The notes below the pieces were generated by a model, which saw only the letters and a list, made by a program, of their open reading frames with translations, was not told the origin of the DNA and ran no database searches. A stretch of DNA of 64,000 bases from Sipunculus nudus (taxonomy: Eukaryota; Annelida; Sipuncula; Golfingiida; Sipunculidae), in the NCBI GenBank assembly GCA_026874595.1, contig CM049313.1, forward strand, positions 10,103,508 through 10,167,507, written 5' to 3'. This document shows, one piece after another, positions 23,201 to 34,660 of this stretch. Positions within the stretch are counted from its first letter, which is position 1. Every line of letters begins with the position of its first letter. The translations under genes were made by a program, and so were the position numbers.

Positions 23201-25419
23201 CTGGACAAAGAAATTGCACCATCTCAACAAGGTTTGGAATCGTCCATATGTTAACCTGTAGTGTTGCCGCTATAACTAACCATGGGTTGGGTGGATTTTC
23301 ATAAAAAATTCACTTGAACTTTCAGACAATAAGGGTTCTACCAGTACTCTGTTGTCAGTTTCCTGCCTGTTGGATATGTCACAGAGCATAGTGATATTAC
23401 AGCTAGGTGTTGCTTGTCGATTTCATTCTGGGGCATCGCGTCACAGAGTACAGTGACGGCCCACTATATGAAATCAATGTACATGCCACATCACCCACAG
23501 CCATTGATATGATCCTTGCATGACGTGTCATGTCACACATGCCATGGGATCTGTATCTGGATGATCACATGCTTGACCTGTTTATAATATCAGATAAATC
23601 TTTATGCATCCTCACTGTGTCTTTTGTAGAAAACTAAATGGAAGAAGAAGGTTAGGCATTGGAACAACCAGCTGACGGAGGTCAAACATGAAAATTCTCT
23701 CCAGACACATGAGCTGAAGATGGAAATATCTTGTCTTTCTCAAGAAAATGCATTACTTTCAGGTAAGTTAATATTGAAGTTTAAAATATCCTATGGTCTT
23801 AAACAAATCTTGATTAGCTACAGTACCACAGATTGTAATATTCAATTAAAAAATGAAATCATGTTTTAGTATTACATGGTTTGTATTATTTTCGGCTTTT
23901 TTCATGAAGCTTACTTCCCTGTTCAGGTCCTCATGTACAATTATCTGTTAATAATGTTTCAAACAGCAGATTGTATAATTTACTAAAATATAATATAGTA
24001 CATTTACGTTTACAGATGAATACTGCCACCTGGTGGCCAGATTGGAACATAACAGAGCAATAAAAAGAAATATTTGATCAGTATTTTCATTTGATTGTCT
24101 TACTATGTACAGAGGTTTTTGGGATGGGAGATAATTTGGTAACAAGTGCAGAGGAGGCGACTACTATGTATTTTGACTGCCTGGATCCGCCCTCTAGTCA
24201 GTTTTGTGTTTCCTATCAAGCACAAGAATTGATCTGCCCCTCCTTCTGCTCTTGAAAAATGCTTCATCAATTGGACAGTCAATTAGCGAGCTGAAAAAAT
24301 AATTATATTTGTGTTGCAGAAAAATTGAAGTCAGCACTCAGTGATACTTCAATCAAAAAACCAGATGATGTGTTTACACCTGCAGAGGACCAACGAACAA
24401 AAATAATTCTAGAGCTTTCTGCTCGTATATCTGAGCAGGAGACTCGTATTAAGGAGTTAGAGGAACAGTTAGAAAACAAAATTGGACCGAAAAATGTAAA
24501 CAAAACCAGAAAGAAGAAGCCCCCTCAGGGCAGAATGTTATCGGAGAGTTCGCTGAGCTCTGTTGAAAGTCACTTAGACAGAAAGGTGTCCAGTGGGAAA
24601 CAGATCCGAACCAAAGTAGAAGTGCTCAATCAGCGTTGTGGGTCAGAGACTGATATCCGTGGTTCTCAAGGTCATGTGCCTCATCCTCCTCCGGGGAAAA
24701 AGAAATCGGCTCCGATAACAAAAGTGGACATTGATACAAACTTTGATGAGGATTCACAGTGGTGCTCCAAAGTTGGAGATCGTTTAGGGATGGATGACGG
24801 GAATAGGAATACGGGGAATCAAATCTCAAAATGGACTGGTCAAATTGATGAACCTGATGCTGCTGAATTTCAACAGATCGCTAAAGAAATGAAAGAACTG
24901 CAGCAGCAGAAACGTCGCAGAGACAGGCGGCGCCACTTACATGTGGAAGGAGGGCGTCAGTCCTCTGGGGTGAGCCGGGACTCTGGGGTCAATGTGGAAT
25001 TCGATGAAACTGTTCACGATTATACAAGCAGTAACAAAACTTCTCCCATATTACCAATTACTGCCAAGTCATTCACTGCAACTGCATCTCCAAAAATCTC
25101 TGAGAAACAAGAGGTGGAACAAATTCTTCATGTAAGTCAATCAAGGTTGTCCTCGTATGGTAGCCAAACTTCGTTGAACAATTTATTTAGCATGGAGGAG
25201 TCTGACTCTGACGACTCTCCAAATAAAGTGAGCCCCAGGGAAGTGTTGACACCTCAGGATGCCAAAGGATTTTTAAGCACTTTTAATGGATCTCGCCCGC
25301 CCATGAAGAGAACAAAGAAGCAGAGAGCTAGACAGGAGGAAGATTTACTGGTACAGAGTTTCAGCAGAGACTGTCTTCCTCTGGAGAACCTTCAAGGAAA
25401 GGCTGAGTCTGTCATCTGA
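11290..25419 (+). CDS. N-myristoylated coiled-coil protein, 564 aa, six exons
   Basis: Exons: 11290-11351, 20345-20426, 21054-21158, 22727-22939, 23630-23762, 24320-25419. All introns are GT-AG and all phases match; the summed CDS is 1695 nt, stop TGA at 25417. The protein begins MGSGASSSVK, a textbook N-myristoylation signal, so membrane attachment is likely. Residues about 45-200 are rich in E, Q, L and K heptads (exons 3-5 are almost entirely coiled coil), and a second coil lies at about 222-252. The remaining 300 residues are low-complexity, rich in serine and basic residues, with SLSSVESHLD, RKKKPPQG, KRRRDRRRH and TKKQRARQEE segments that could be phosphorylated or bind nucleic acid or lipid. 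The start was chosen because it gives the acylation motif and follows promoter-like sequence. I do not recognise the family. A scaffold or adaptor role is inference. The long first intron could hide an alternative exon. Confidence 0.85.
11385..14450. repeat. large tandem duplication in intron 1
   Basis: Copy 1 runs from about 11385 to 13058 and copy 2 from about 13059 to 14450. Both start TAACTGTCAG and run in parallel with high identity: the CCTGTGGCCGTGGGGATCAG block, the poly-G plus GGTAATATCGG block, and the CTGGCACAGACGCAATAACA block. Copy 2 lacks about 280 bp that copy 1 has near 12090-12385. The duplication begins only 33 bp after the exon 1 donor. Confidence 0.9.
11574..13030. mobile_element. 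inverted-repeat elements with GGGTAATATCGGACAC ends
   Basis: Within copy 1, GGGTAATATCGGACAC at 11574-11589 faces its reverse complement at 12595-12610. A second pair is 12631-12646 and 13015-13030. Extra copies lie at about 11755, 11776 and 13033. Copy 2 repeats the layout (13250/14008 and 14030/14420). The head-to-head pairs look like terminal inverted repeats of two adjacent non-autonomous elements. No transposase is present and target duplications are unclear. Confidence 0.6.
14451..15227. other. intron 1, unassigned
   Basis: Intronic sequence with no recognisable exon. Overlapping open frames at 14540-14889 have no protein-like features. Confidence 0.35.
15228..15350 (+). repeat. third, degraded copy of the intron 1 repeat
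   Basis: A poly-G run followed by GATAATATGGAACATTTTTAG and the landmarks CTTACCATACCATAACTG and CCTCCCAAACAGGAGA match the start of the duplicated unit at 11570-11680, with many substitutions. It shows that the family existed before the local duplication. Confidence 0.65.
15351..16692. other. intron 1, unassigned, with poly-C
   Basis: A poly-C run lies at about 16127-16139. No exon or paired repeat was recognised. Confidence 0.3.
16693..17050 (+). repeat. dispersed repeat R1, 5'-type segment
   Basis: The AGCTCAGCTGACTATAAGTC start, the TTTGTCCGTCCAGCCGTCC block and the TAACAGGGCAC block also occur at 27655-27740 and, in part, at 37670-37720. These three copies define a repeat family whose 3' end (CCATGGGTCCCT type) is seen at 18570, 28965 and 37955. 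Confidence 0.65.
17051..18544. other. intron 1, AT-rich, unassigned
   Basis: A poly-C run at about 17540-17555 is the only distinctive feature. Sequence around 18300-18450 (GTCCATTCTGTCCACTTGCC) may be another R1 fragment. Confidence 0.3.
18545..18592 (+). repeat. repeat R1, 3'-end segment
   Basis: AGCTGAGCGCCATGACCCAT followed by GGGTCCCTTGTT matches the ends of the R1 copies at about 28950-28980 and 37940-37970. Confidence 0.6.
18593..20344. other. intron 1, distal part
   Basis: AT-rich intronic sequence ending in the acceptor ttcttcatag. No exon-like frame with matching phases was found. Confidence 0.4.
20470..20730 (+). repeat. tRNA-derived SINE in intron 2
   Basis: The segment has a box B-like GGGTTTGATCCCTGG near 20530, followed by the SINE body landmarks GTGAGAGTGGGTTG and GGTTTTCTCCTGGTTCCCCA, and a tail GGAGTGCCTTGATCAGTATA. 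The same tail recurs at about 41510-41572. The box A region is not clear. The structure fits an RNA polymerase III-derived SINE common in invertebrates. Confidence 0.65.
20955..20974. repeat. short (TA)n tract
   Basis: About ten TA units inside intron 2. Confidence 0.8.
21159..22726. other. intron 3, with DR1-bearing repeat R2
   Basis: Between about 22290 and 22560 two related units each end in GAGGTCAGAGGTCAC (22396-22408 and 22541-22553). Together with a related copy at about 50090-50345 they define repeat R2. The rest of the intron shows nothing recognisable. Confidence 0.5.
22940..23629. other. intron 4
   Basis: Intronic sequence ending in the acceptor cttttgtag. Two related GTCACAGAG...AGTGA segments occur at about 23380 and 23430. 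No other feature. Confidence 0.4.
23763..24319. other. intron 5
   Basis: Intronic sequence bounded by gtaagt and gtgttgcag, with no recognisable content. Confidence 0.5.
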
Positions 25420-26501
25420 TTCCACCAAATTTCATTATATATTTGTGATATCAACTCTTATGTGATATCAGATGGTTTTGGCATCATCATCGAATTTTTT
25501 CTGTGAGCTTGTGTTTTCCATCTGGATCAAATGTGTTTTTAGAAGGTTTCGGAATGATCAACGAATGCTATCTTTGAATTTTGGTTTGCCATTTCTGACA
25601 TGTGTGATACAGGATGGTTGTGGGATCATTGTATTGTACTTGAATCATCCACAAAAGGTCGTCCATTCACGTGTTTTCCACTTCTATCATGTGTGATATA
25701 ACATTTCAGGTATCATTGATTTTTATCATCAATGTATCATTCCTGTGGAGACAGATCATAAAAGTATCAGAGAGGAAGGTCATTGTGTAATATTTCAGGT
25801 GTTGTATCAGGAATATATGGAAGAAATTATATAGGAAAGAGGTGCTATCATAGATGAAAGATTTCATGAACATGTTCACAAAATACATTGCCAATCACAT
25901 ATGTTTTCACTTGTGGTAATTGTAAATTGTGATTCAGGTGATTGTTTTGATTGACGCAGGAACATGTTAAGATATAATTGTATCTTGTACTGGAGGAGTG
26001 AGTGAAAATATTATTGCAAGGCAGGACTGATAATTAGAATATTATTCAGGCATTTACCTGGACAAGATACTCTTTCACTGTGATAAAAAATATAGTGTTA
26101 TCTATACTCAAAAGTTACAGGTAAGGCATTTGTTTTAATTTTGACCAAAGAAACAGTGCCAGGACATATTGTATAGCAGCGGTTGATTCAGGAATTAAGT
26201 TCTAAGGAAGATATTTACTGTTTAAACCATGGAAATAATACCATAAAAAGTTTCACAACAATGTTTCCAGGAAAGTTGGGGGGGTCGGGGTAGCTTGACT
26301 TATTTTAGAAAAAATCATTTCTCCCTAAACCCCCCTCTGGATCTCCTCTACTTAAAATTTTATTTGATAATGTCAAGAGGGTGTGGCCAGCTTTGATTGT
26401 AAGTCCTATAATAACATGTATGTCGCAGTAATGAGTGTGACTTCTCAGTATTGAAAAACTCAGCATAGTATCTCACTCAGCATAATCCCCAAAAAAATAA
26501 G
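25420..26501 (+). other. 3' UTR or downstream flank of the coiled-coil gene
   Basis: The 1 kb after the stop contains many TATCAT/GTGATA motifs and no AATAAA, so the 3' UTR is either long or uses a variant signal. The nearest candidates are ATTAAA near 26739, inside the MITE, and AATAAA at 29286-29291. Confidence 0.35.
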
Positions 26502-26805
26502 AGGTATGGTTCTCAGGCACCGCCCGCATCAATTTTAAACTCCCGCATCAAAACTTTTTATTTTGATTTTTAATAGAAACTTACCAATTATGAGCTGCAG
26601 CCGCTCGGATATTTCTTTCAAAAAGAAAAAATCATACAATTTCCTTTATTATATGGTGCTTTTACTTGTTTAGCAAAATAGATCTGTTATTATCATGCTT
26701 TTCCCTTATCATTTGACATTTTTATCGAAACATACCAAAAAATTAAATATAAAGACCCGCCCGCCCGCATTGATTTCTGAAAAAAAGTGCCTGAGAACCA
26801 TACCT
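26502..26805. mobile_element. 304 bp MITE with 19 bp terminal inverted repeats
   Basis: AGGTATGGTTCTCAGGCAC at 26502-26520 is exactly complementary to GTGCCTGAGAACCATACCT at 26787-26805. An A-rich stretch precedes and a T-rich stretch follows the element. Inside, CCGCCCGCAT occurs near both ends as a direct repeat. There is no coding capacity. Confidence 0.85.
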
Positions 26806-26874
26806 TTTTTTTATTTTGGCCTAATTTGATGATTTGGGTGTGGTAAAAAAAAGTGTTATTCCTCTTCAAACTTC

Positions 26875-27075
26875 ATTGATGCGCCAAATTAACTCTCTCT
26901 GCAGATAGACTGTCACCTGCATGCTGTCCTCAGGGTACTTTCATGTCACTTTGGTTCCTGCTGTCCTTACCGAACCCTGACAGGTTTATTTCTCCAAGTT
27001 TCTCAAAACTGCCCTTAGGGGCTGCCATTTTGGGCACAAACTTAAACCCAGAGGTCACAGGTCGCATGTCGAAAT
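26875..27075 (+). repeat. dispersed repeat R3, copy 1
   Basis: AACTCTCTCTGCAGATAG, ACCCTGACAGGTTTATTTCT and CCAGAGGTCACAGGTC landmarks recur in the same order at 38760-38960 and more weakly at 56470-56640. Confidence 0.6.
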
Positions 27076-27649
27076 GAAGGGTATACCATAAGTTATAATA
27101 ATAATAATGATATTAGAAAAATTTTATAACCAGAGAGCACTCTGCAAATACCCATGTCAATTATATCCAAGCTTAGTAGTACCAAATACACTACCAGATG
27201 TCAGCACAGGATGCTGTCCAGACTTGTCAAAATTGCATGTAAATACAGAAATGAACTTGCATATACACATGTTTGCAGACAAATCACTTCTATGATGTCA
27301 TCTTCTCTTCCTTGTGTCAGGTTTCACCTCTCAAACTGAAAAACAAATATGGGTAAAAACAGAACCTCTGTTCAATTGTTTAAGTGGAAGTTGTTACCCA
27401 GCATTGTCCCACAGCTTCTTTCATAATTAATCTTGAGAGTGCTTTCACTAGAGGCATGAAAAAGTCTTCACAAGTGAATGACGGAGCCATGGACTGTAGA
27501 GTACATACACCAAGTGTACCATTGATTTTATACTGTCTTGTTTGGTAAATGTAAGATTTAACCAGATTGGTAAGCTTTAAGAACACTGATGCCTGGATAA
27601 TTGTAAGCTTGTTAGCTAGTGTTTATGAGAGCACTGAGAACACCGCCCA

Positions 27650-28985
27650 TTTTTAGCTTGACTCTAAGTCAACTGAGGTATAGGAACGGCGCTTTGTCTG
27701 TCGTCCGTCCGGTCGTCAGGCCGTCTGTTAGCAGGGCACAAATTGTAACTGCTGGTCCTAGAAACTTCTTAGTCAACATCCAAGGAGGTCAATAAAAAAT
27801 CTCCTTGGAAACCTGAAATTAGGTCACTGTGACCTATATCCTCTGAGCTATGGGGCTTGAAAGTACCCCCCAGAATAATGAAAAATATAATACAAAACCT
27901 CCAATATCTTGATAATTAATGCATGGATTGTCATGAATCTTGCCTTAAATATTGACCATGACTAGTTTGGTCAGTTCCCGAAAAGTGGTGGCGCCACCTG
28001 TATTTTTTGTTATTTTAACGAATATTTTTCTATTTTTTTACTATAAAATGACAAAAATCATGTCAGTTTCTAAGCTGTATTTACATCTAGTGTCCAAAAA
28101 CCTGGTGTGTTAATTGATCACAAGTGGATGCCATATAGTAATCACCCTGTCTGTCTGTCTGTTCGTCTGTCTGTTTGTCCATTCGTCCATCCACACAAAT
28201 TTGTTTCCAGATGATAACTCCAGGTTGTATTGACACATGGATTTCAAACTTGACTAACGTATGGCCCACCACTAAAGCAAGATTCTATATGATTTTGGGT
28301 CACGAGGTCAAAGGTCAAGGTCTCAGGACTCATTTATTAAAAAAGATTATGGCTGCATTTTAAGCCAAGCTTTTCATCCCAAACTTTCCATTTTGAGCAT
28401 TTAGCTGTCTTGCCAGTATGGGGAGAGCATAAATGAATTTGGGGTCACATGGTGAAAGGTCAAGGTCACAGGGGCCATCTATTCACAAATTAGTTTCCAG
28501 ATGATAACTCCAGTTTAGTTTGACATATCGATTTCAAACTTAACTTATATATGACTCACCACTAAAGTAAAAACCATGTAAATTAAGGGGTCGAATGGTC
28601 AAAGGTCATGGTCACAGGACTCATTTCTTTAAAAAGAATTAATTCTGGGGTCATGAGATCAAAGGTCAAGGTCACAGGACCAACCACTTTAGAAAGATTG
28701 TGGATGCATTTTAAGCCGAACTTTTCATCTCAATCCTTCCGTCATCAACATGTGGTGCACCTGCCAATAGGGGAAGTTTCCTTTTGATTTTGGGGTCACA
28801 AGGTCAAAGGTTAAGGTCACAGGGCCCATCCATTCACAAATTAGTTTATGGATGATAACTTCAGTTTGGTTAGACAGGTTGGCTTCAAACTGATCACAGG
28901 ACCAATATTTTGGAAAACCTCATAAACATATATCCTTATAGACAAATGCAGCTGAGTGTTGAGACCCATGGGTCCCTAGTTTGTC
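27650..28985 (+). repeat. dispersed repeat R1, long copy with internal tandem units
   Basis: The copy starts with TAGCTTGACTCTAAGTCAAC and a TCGTCCGTCCGGTCGTC block and ends with GAGACCCATGGGTCCCTAGT. Inside, units beginning AGATGATAACTCCAG recur at about 28208, 28499 and 28851, and GGTCAAAGGTCAAGGTCACA-type blocks occur near 28305, 28451, 28598, 28655 and 28801. The family identity is unknown. Confidence 0.7.
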
Positions 28986-31870
28986 CCATGCATCATTGGT
29001 TAATGTATGTAAACCTGAATTTTTTTGATAATTTGCTTGTCTGATAAAACAACGATAACATTAATCACAAAACTCCTGAAGAACAACAATTTTTCTTTAA
29101 AATAATGAGACTGCATTTTCTTGATATAGTAGCATTAAGGGAAAAAAGTTCAGTTACATCACATGTCAATGTTGATGCTACATCCCCTTGTGTCGAAGGG
29201 TTTTAGTGGATTATGATGGTGTAAAATTAAGTGAAATATTGTGTGTTATACTTCCATGAACAAAATGTATTACAGGAATCAGTATAATAAAACTTATACT
29301 AAACATTTGTCAGACTGGATAATGTAAGTTGTACTCTATAAGTAGATCTGGACTCTTATACACAGTTGGCATATGTAACTTAATTTCTAACTCGTTCCAC
29401 TTGCGACTAATGCTCCAGAGGCAAGCAGTCGTAAAATGAAATTGATTATAAAGAATGTAATAAGGCTGTAGACCACTGAGTAAGGAGTGTAAATTAAGCG
29501 ATAATGGACCCCGTTAACAATTATATGTCACTGTCTTAATCACAGCAATATTTTAACCTTTTGGGAGCTTGTATTATGTTAATATGACTAGAAAACTAAT
29601 ATTTAACACATATTACATATATATAAGGTTTATATCTTAAAGCACATGGAATCCAGTAGCCTTTCATAATTATTATGGTAAAGGGTAGTTCAATCAAAAC
29701 CTGCCAAAATATTGTACACTGAGAACTGTTGTTAGCATTATAACACAGTCATGAATGAATTTTTGCAGCATTCAATGCAGTTGACTAATGGTGTCTCATA
29801 TATTATATACATTCCAGTATTTAAAAACTGTTGTAATTTTCTGATCGTGTTTGCACAGTAAGGTATTGAATAACAATTGTGATTGTGCCTGTATGATGCA
29901 TGTCTATTATGTCTGGTCATTTGATTGATTACAGTAGTAAGACTGGCACTAGCACCTTATTTTTTTATTCCCAGTCATGATTCTGATAGTAATTTTGGAA
30001 ACACTCAGTTTCATAGAGGTCACTGAAGTTACAAGATCACATATTTGCACTGTTTGTTTGCAAAATATTTGTTTCAATGGCTATGGAAGTCACTGTTTTC
30101 TATTTATAACAATGAAATACCAGCTTTTGTATAGATTATTCTGTCGATTGAATGACCAAGCTGTTGCCATTGTAATTGACAACAGCCTCAGGGCTTTTGT
30201 TGTTATATTTGATTAATGTTGTAAAGCACAAAGTTTGAACATGGGAGGCCACACAAAAAAATTATTGTTCTACATACAGGGAGACCAGAAAATTGTGTAG
30301 CCAGCATGAATTTTTTTTTTAAATTTACCAACTGAAAGAAAATTTTCTATCCTGCAGTAAAGAAACAAGAATGAGCAACTGTTTTTTTTTTTAATTGAAA
30401 ATGACCAACACAAAATTCAGCACATTTTAACTGTACCTGTAGGAATGAAAATTTTGCTTTTCAAAGGGGTTTAGGCAAGAGCAGTGTTTGGCAACATTAC
30501 TATTGAGAATTTGAGGCTCAGTCACCCAGAAAATTTGTTTGAATATATGAGTGATGATTCCAATGAAAAATTATTTTCGGACAATTATTTTTTTTGTGTG
30601 GCCTACACATATGATAAGGTATTAGAAGCATACTGCAGATATAAATAATCCAGTCTTGGTCTTGCATTAAATACTCATGGATTTATTTAATTGCTTAAGT
30701 GTAGATAGCATATATATTGTGGACTGAACCCTTTTCATGTATATAATGAGTGAGGTTCATTAGATGTTGGATTACACTTTATATCATTAAGAAACTATGC
30801 ATGTTGGGTAATATGCAAATTTGTATGATCTGGTCAGGTTATTTTAAGCTAGCTCAACATCAGCTAGGCTGTTGTGGTCAACCACTATGATCAGCCCTCC
30901 AGCAAGTAACAGGGCACATTTTGTTACTCATGGGGCAATTTATTTTCCTTTAGTGACACATGTAGACAGATCATTTCTTTTCTGCAGATTTAACCACTGT
31001 AGGCCTACTAAATTGTGTCTCAGGGGCTGTAGATTCGGTTATAGATCAATGCAGGGGCAGATAGAGATTTAAAAAAGTGTGTGTGTGGGAGGAGGGGGGG
31101 GGGGAGGCTCGGCTCATACGGAAAGGCCACAGTAAAAGCAGCAGAAGCCATTGTTTGAATGGGAACAAGGTATCTCACTCCCATGGAGTAGAAGTTTTTT
31201 GAAAATTTATTATGTATTGGTGCAATATGGGGAAATTTCAATGCTGACTTTTTTCAGTATTAAGTGTGCAAATTGCCATTACCCCAGATTTTAGGTCTAA
31301 AAAGCCCCCACCACACCACCACCCCCTCTAAATCCACCCTTCAGGTAAACCATTGAAAAAAACATATATTTATTTCACACTGTTCAAAATATCTTGATTA
31401 ACATTTGCATACCCACTATTTCAAGTTTGGTCAGAGGTAATTTGCATTAAACTGTTATTCAACTGTTCTAGATGAAAGTGTCTGTTATTCAGTCGCTATT
31501 TACTAAGTCTCCATTCTAGTGATGGTTTTCTGTGCCCAGATGAACTATTATAGTTATCACAGACCCGCCGCGGGTGGTAATTGTCACGCAGCAGGTGTTA
31601 TAGATAATGCATCTGGTCAATGTAATTCAATGTAATGTACTACAGGTCAGTGAATGTGATGTACAACAGGGCCAGAAGTAACAAAATTTGTTGTATGTCT
31701 CTGGTCTTTCAGAGGAATGGGTATTAAGTAATATTTTTTTAGGTTTTTAGTTTGCATCTTAAATTTTGGATGATCAGTACACCTGTATTATTTTAATAGT
31801 TTCCTATCGTTTGTTGAATTATAGCTCTCCACATATCAGCCAAAGTAGGCCTGTGTCATAACGAGTTTTG
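28986..31870. other. intergenic, unassigned
   Basis: AT-rich sequence. An AATAAA at 29286-29291 could end a long transcript of the upstream gene. A poly-G run lies near 31090-31105. No exon with a matching splice pair was found. Confidence 0.3.
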
Positions 31871-31875
31871 CAGGT

Positions 31876-31896
31876 TACACACACACACACACACAA
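31876..31896. repeat. (CA)n tract
   Basis: A short CA dinucleotide run. Confidence 0.8.
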
Positions 31897-32213
31897 AATA
31901 CTATGAAGGATAAGACGGTAGTGAAACCTGTCGCATGCAGTGCTTTAAACAGTTCATACAGTCCATGGCCGTTATCCATGGGTGTGGTATAGTCAGTCAT
32001 CGAATCATGGACTCCAGAGATCTCAGTTTATCAGTTGCAGTTATTCATGAGTTGTTGTCAAATGGTGGACTCCTTGATGACTGGTCGACTTCTGGATAAA
32101 GGCCTTAGCTGTGACATTTTTACTTTAAATACGCCCGGTGTTGATTCAGCAAGTCAAATTGCCCAACCATTGTCTGTTATCATGTACAAAGTGTAAGAGT
32201 TGTTTTGTTGTGA

Positions 32214-32216
<3 letters not shown>

Positions 32217-32276
<60 letters not shown>
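32217..32276. repeat. (TA)n microsatellite
   Basis: About 60 bp of uninterrupted TA. Confidence 0.95.
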
Positions 32277-32279
<3 letters not shown>

Positions 32280-34067
32280 GATAAGTGTATATATTAATAT
32301 GCAATTTGCCTTTTTAATAAAGGAATTATAAGAAAAGCGGATGAGTCAAATATTTCTTCTTTTTGTTCTCTCGGTAACAGTGTGTTCATCCATGCAATTA
32401 TATCAATTTAGAGGAATTAAATGTACCATTGTTCTATATTCAAAGCTCAGCTTCCATGCTTGCGATGTACCAAAATATAACACAGCATGAAGAATATGAT
32501 AGCAGGCCCAACAGAACCATTTTGTGTTTGGGCAGGCCCATTCAGCACCGTAATGCACGCAAACGCCAGTTGGACGGAAGGGTCCTATCTATAGAGGGGC
32601 CCGGGAGTATATCCCCAATGAGGCAATTTGTCTATTTTTCTTTGGCGCAATATGGTGTCTTGTGGGGCTTTTTTCGTGGGAAAAAAAATGCAAATTTCAT
32701 CCAAAATAATACAATTGTCCGTCATTATCTGAAAGTGTCATACAGAATTCTGAATATTTACGATAAAAGAAAGTAAGTTGTATACATGCAATGACCGTTT
32801 TATGGAATAAATATATGCAGAACAGACCTGTATAGCCAGGATTTAGGGTTGATGTTTTTTGATAATTTTCAATGCAGTTGCTTGATCCCGAGGGGACGAA
32901 ATTTACAAAATAATTTCTGAACCCATTTGAAATCATTTGTGTTGATGCAAAATAATGAAATTTCATTTAAAAGACGTACAGTTGGGCGGCAGTTCTGTAT
33001 TTATTTTATCCTGTATGCTTTACCCTGATGCTGTCGATTAGCTTGTGGAGAAAGACGCTTATGTCATGTATGTGTTTTTAGTATGTGTGTGTGTGGGGGG
33101 GGGGGGGGGGGGGTCCGTGTCGTGGGATGCTCCCGAAACCGTTATTACATTTACTTAATCGGCCCATTTTCCCGGTATTTGTGAATATTCCTTGATAACG
33201 TTCCTGATTCCGGATCATGTTCCGTATGGCATTAAGATTTAATAAACCTGCTACATTGTACCAGCTGAAGTAGGAGTGTGAACTTATGCAAGTTCCACCA
33301 ATCAAATATCTATTAATATCTTCAGAAAACGTAACTTAACTTCGTACAGCTTTTGTCCCAGTCATGAGCCTCGACTGTTTTAGGAGGAGACGGGTGGGAA
33401 ATGCCTCTCACTTTTTTAGGGGAGTGGGACAAAATACCCTCTCACATTTTTAAGGAATAACATTCACAATTTGTTATCTGGCGATTTCGAGATTATTTCG
33501 TTATCCAGTACATAACTTTTTTATATTAACCTAAATAATATTTCAATAATGCTTTATTTTGGGAAAAAGTATAACATGGACTGCGTCAATTGCCTGATCA
33601 AATCGTCATAAAGGTTAGGTAATATGTTGCTGAATGTTCAAGCGGGCCTTCTGCCTGCGGACCTGTCCCCTACTTGACCCCCCCCCCCCACACACACACA
33701 CATGGCCACATGCATGTCTTAAATCATAGACAGATCTGTCATATAGTTGGACCCGCGCAATTAATATTTCCCGTCCACTAAGTTAGGAATTTGTTCCCAT
33801 CTCAAACCCTGATAATTATGACAGGGCAAGTATAGATATACTGCAAACTAATTAGGAGGGAATGTATAAGAGACGGTGTTGAGTGGCAATATTTATGTGC
33901 CACCTCCACTGTTTTTTATCCACACTTTCTCAAAATGATTATGGACATAGTGAATAAAACATTTCAAATTGACGTAATTTATTTGCGTGAGACAAAATGA
34001 CCAAGTAATCATATGCGGAACATTTTATTATTAGGATTACCTGTAAGAAATTTCAGCAGTATATGAC

Positions 34068-34071
<4 letters not shown>
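32277..34071. other. intergenic, with poly-G and poly-C/(CA)n tracts
   Basis: A G-run of about 18 lies near 33097-33114 after a (TG)n stretch, and a C-run followed by (AC)n near 33679-33702. A 115-codon open frame (32429-32776, plus) has no recognisable domain and is not called. Confidence 0.4.

Positions 34072-34129
<58 letters not shown>
34072..34129. repeat. (AT)n microsatellite
   Basis: About 58 bp of AT dinucleotides. Confidence 0.95.
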
Positions 34130-34134
<5 letters not shown>

Positions 34135-34504
34135 CAGTTATCAGTATCATTATATATTACGGCCCCTGTCGGCTGAAATATATGTGAAAGATACCCACGT
34201 CTGTCGATGCGTGTGAGTCAATATTCCATTCGTTGATGGGCTGTCGGTCAGTTTGCTCTGACAGCAGCTAGACTGTACATTATCGCAACAGTCTATCTAC
34301 AGTCACAGAAAACCAGCCAACAGCAGCCGGCTCCAGTCCACTTCTTAATTATCCTTCTTCAGTATCATGTGTTACTAAACATGAACTTGTTTACATCCTC
34401 CATACTTTCGACTGAACATTTAAACACCATTCAAATACATATTTTTTTATTAAATGCAGGAATTACAGCCTCTCCTTATGGACATTTCTCTACTACGGTT
34501 TTGA

Positions 34505-34660
34505 AGTACAGTGACAGTGGAACCTGTCTGCTGGACCATCTGTCTTATAAGACCACCTTTCAATAAAGACCACTCTTGAGTGAACCAAAAGCATTAACAT
34601 TGTTTATAATTGACCTGTCTTATAAAATCACCTGTGGAATAAACCCTTTTGGCCAGTCGC
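34505..34660 (+). repeat. dispersed repeat R4, copy 1
   Basis: ACAGTGGAACCTGTCT, CTTATAAGACCACCTTTCAA and GAGTGAACC occur in the same order in the reverse complement of 46505-46655, so the two are inverted copies of one family. The ACAGTGGAACCT start suggests the terminus of a small DNA element. Confidence 0.7.

Noticed and set aside
24303-24829. Minus-strand frames opposite the last exon of the coiled-coil gene
   Set aside because: Shadows of the well-supported sense exon.
28087-28363. Frames on both strands around 28087-28363
   Set aside because: They lie in repeat R1 and translate its tandem CTGTCTGT and AGGTCA units.
32429-32776. 115-codon plus-strand frame
   Set aside because: Composition is not protein-like enough and no splice or homology support was found.
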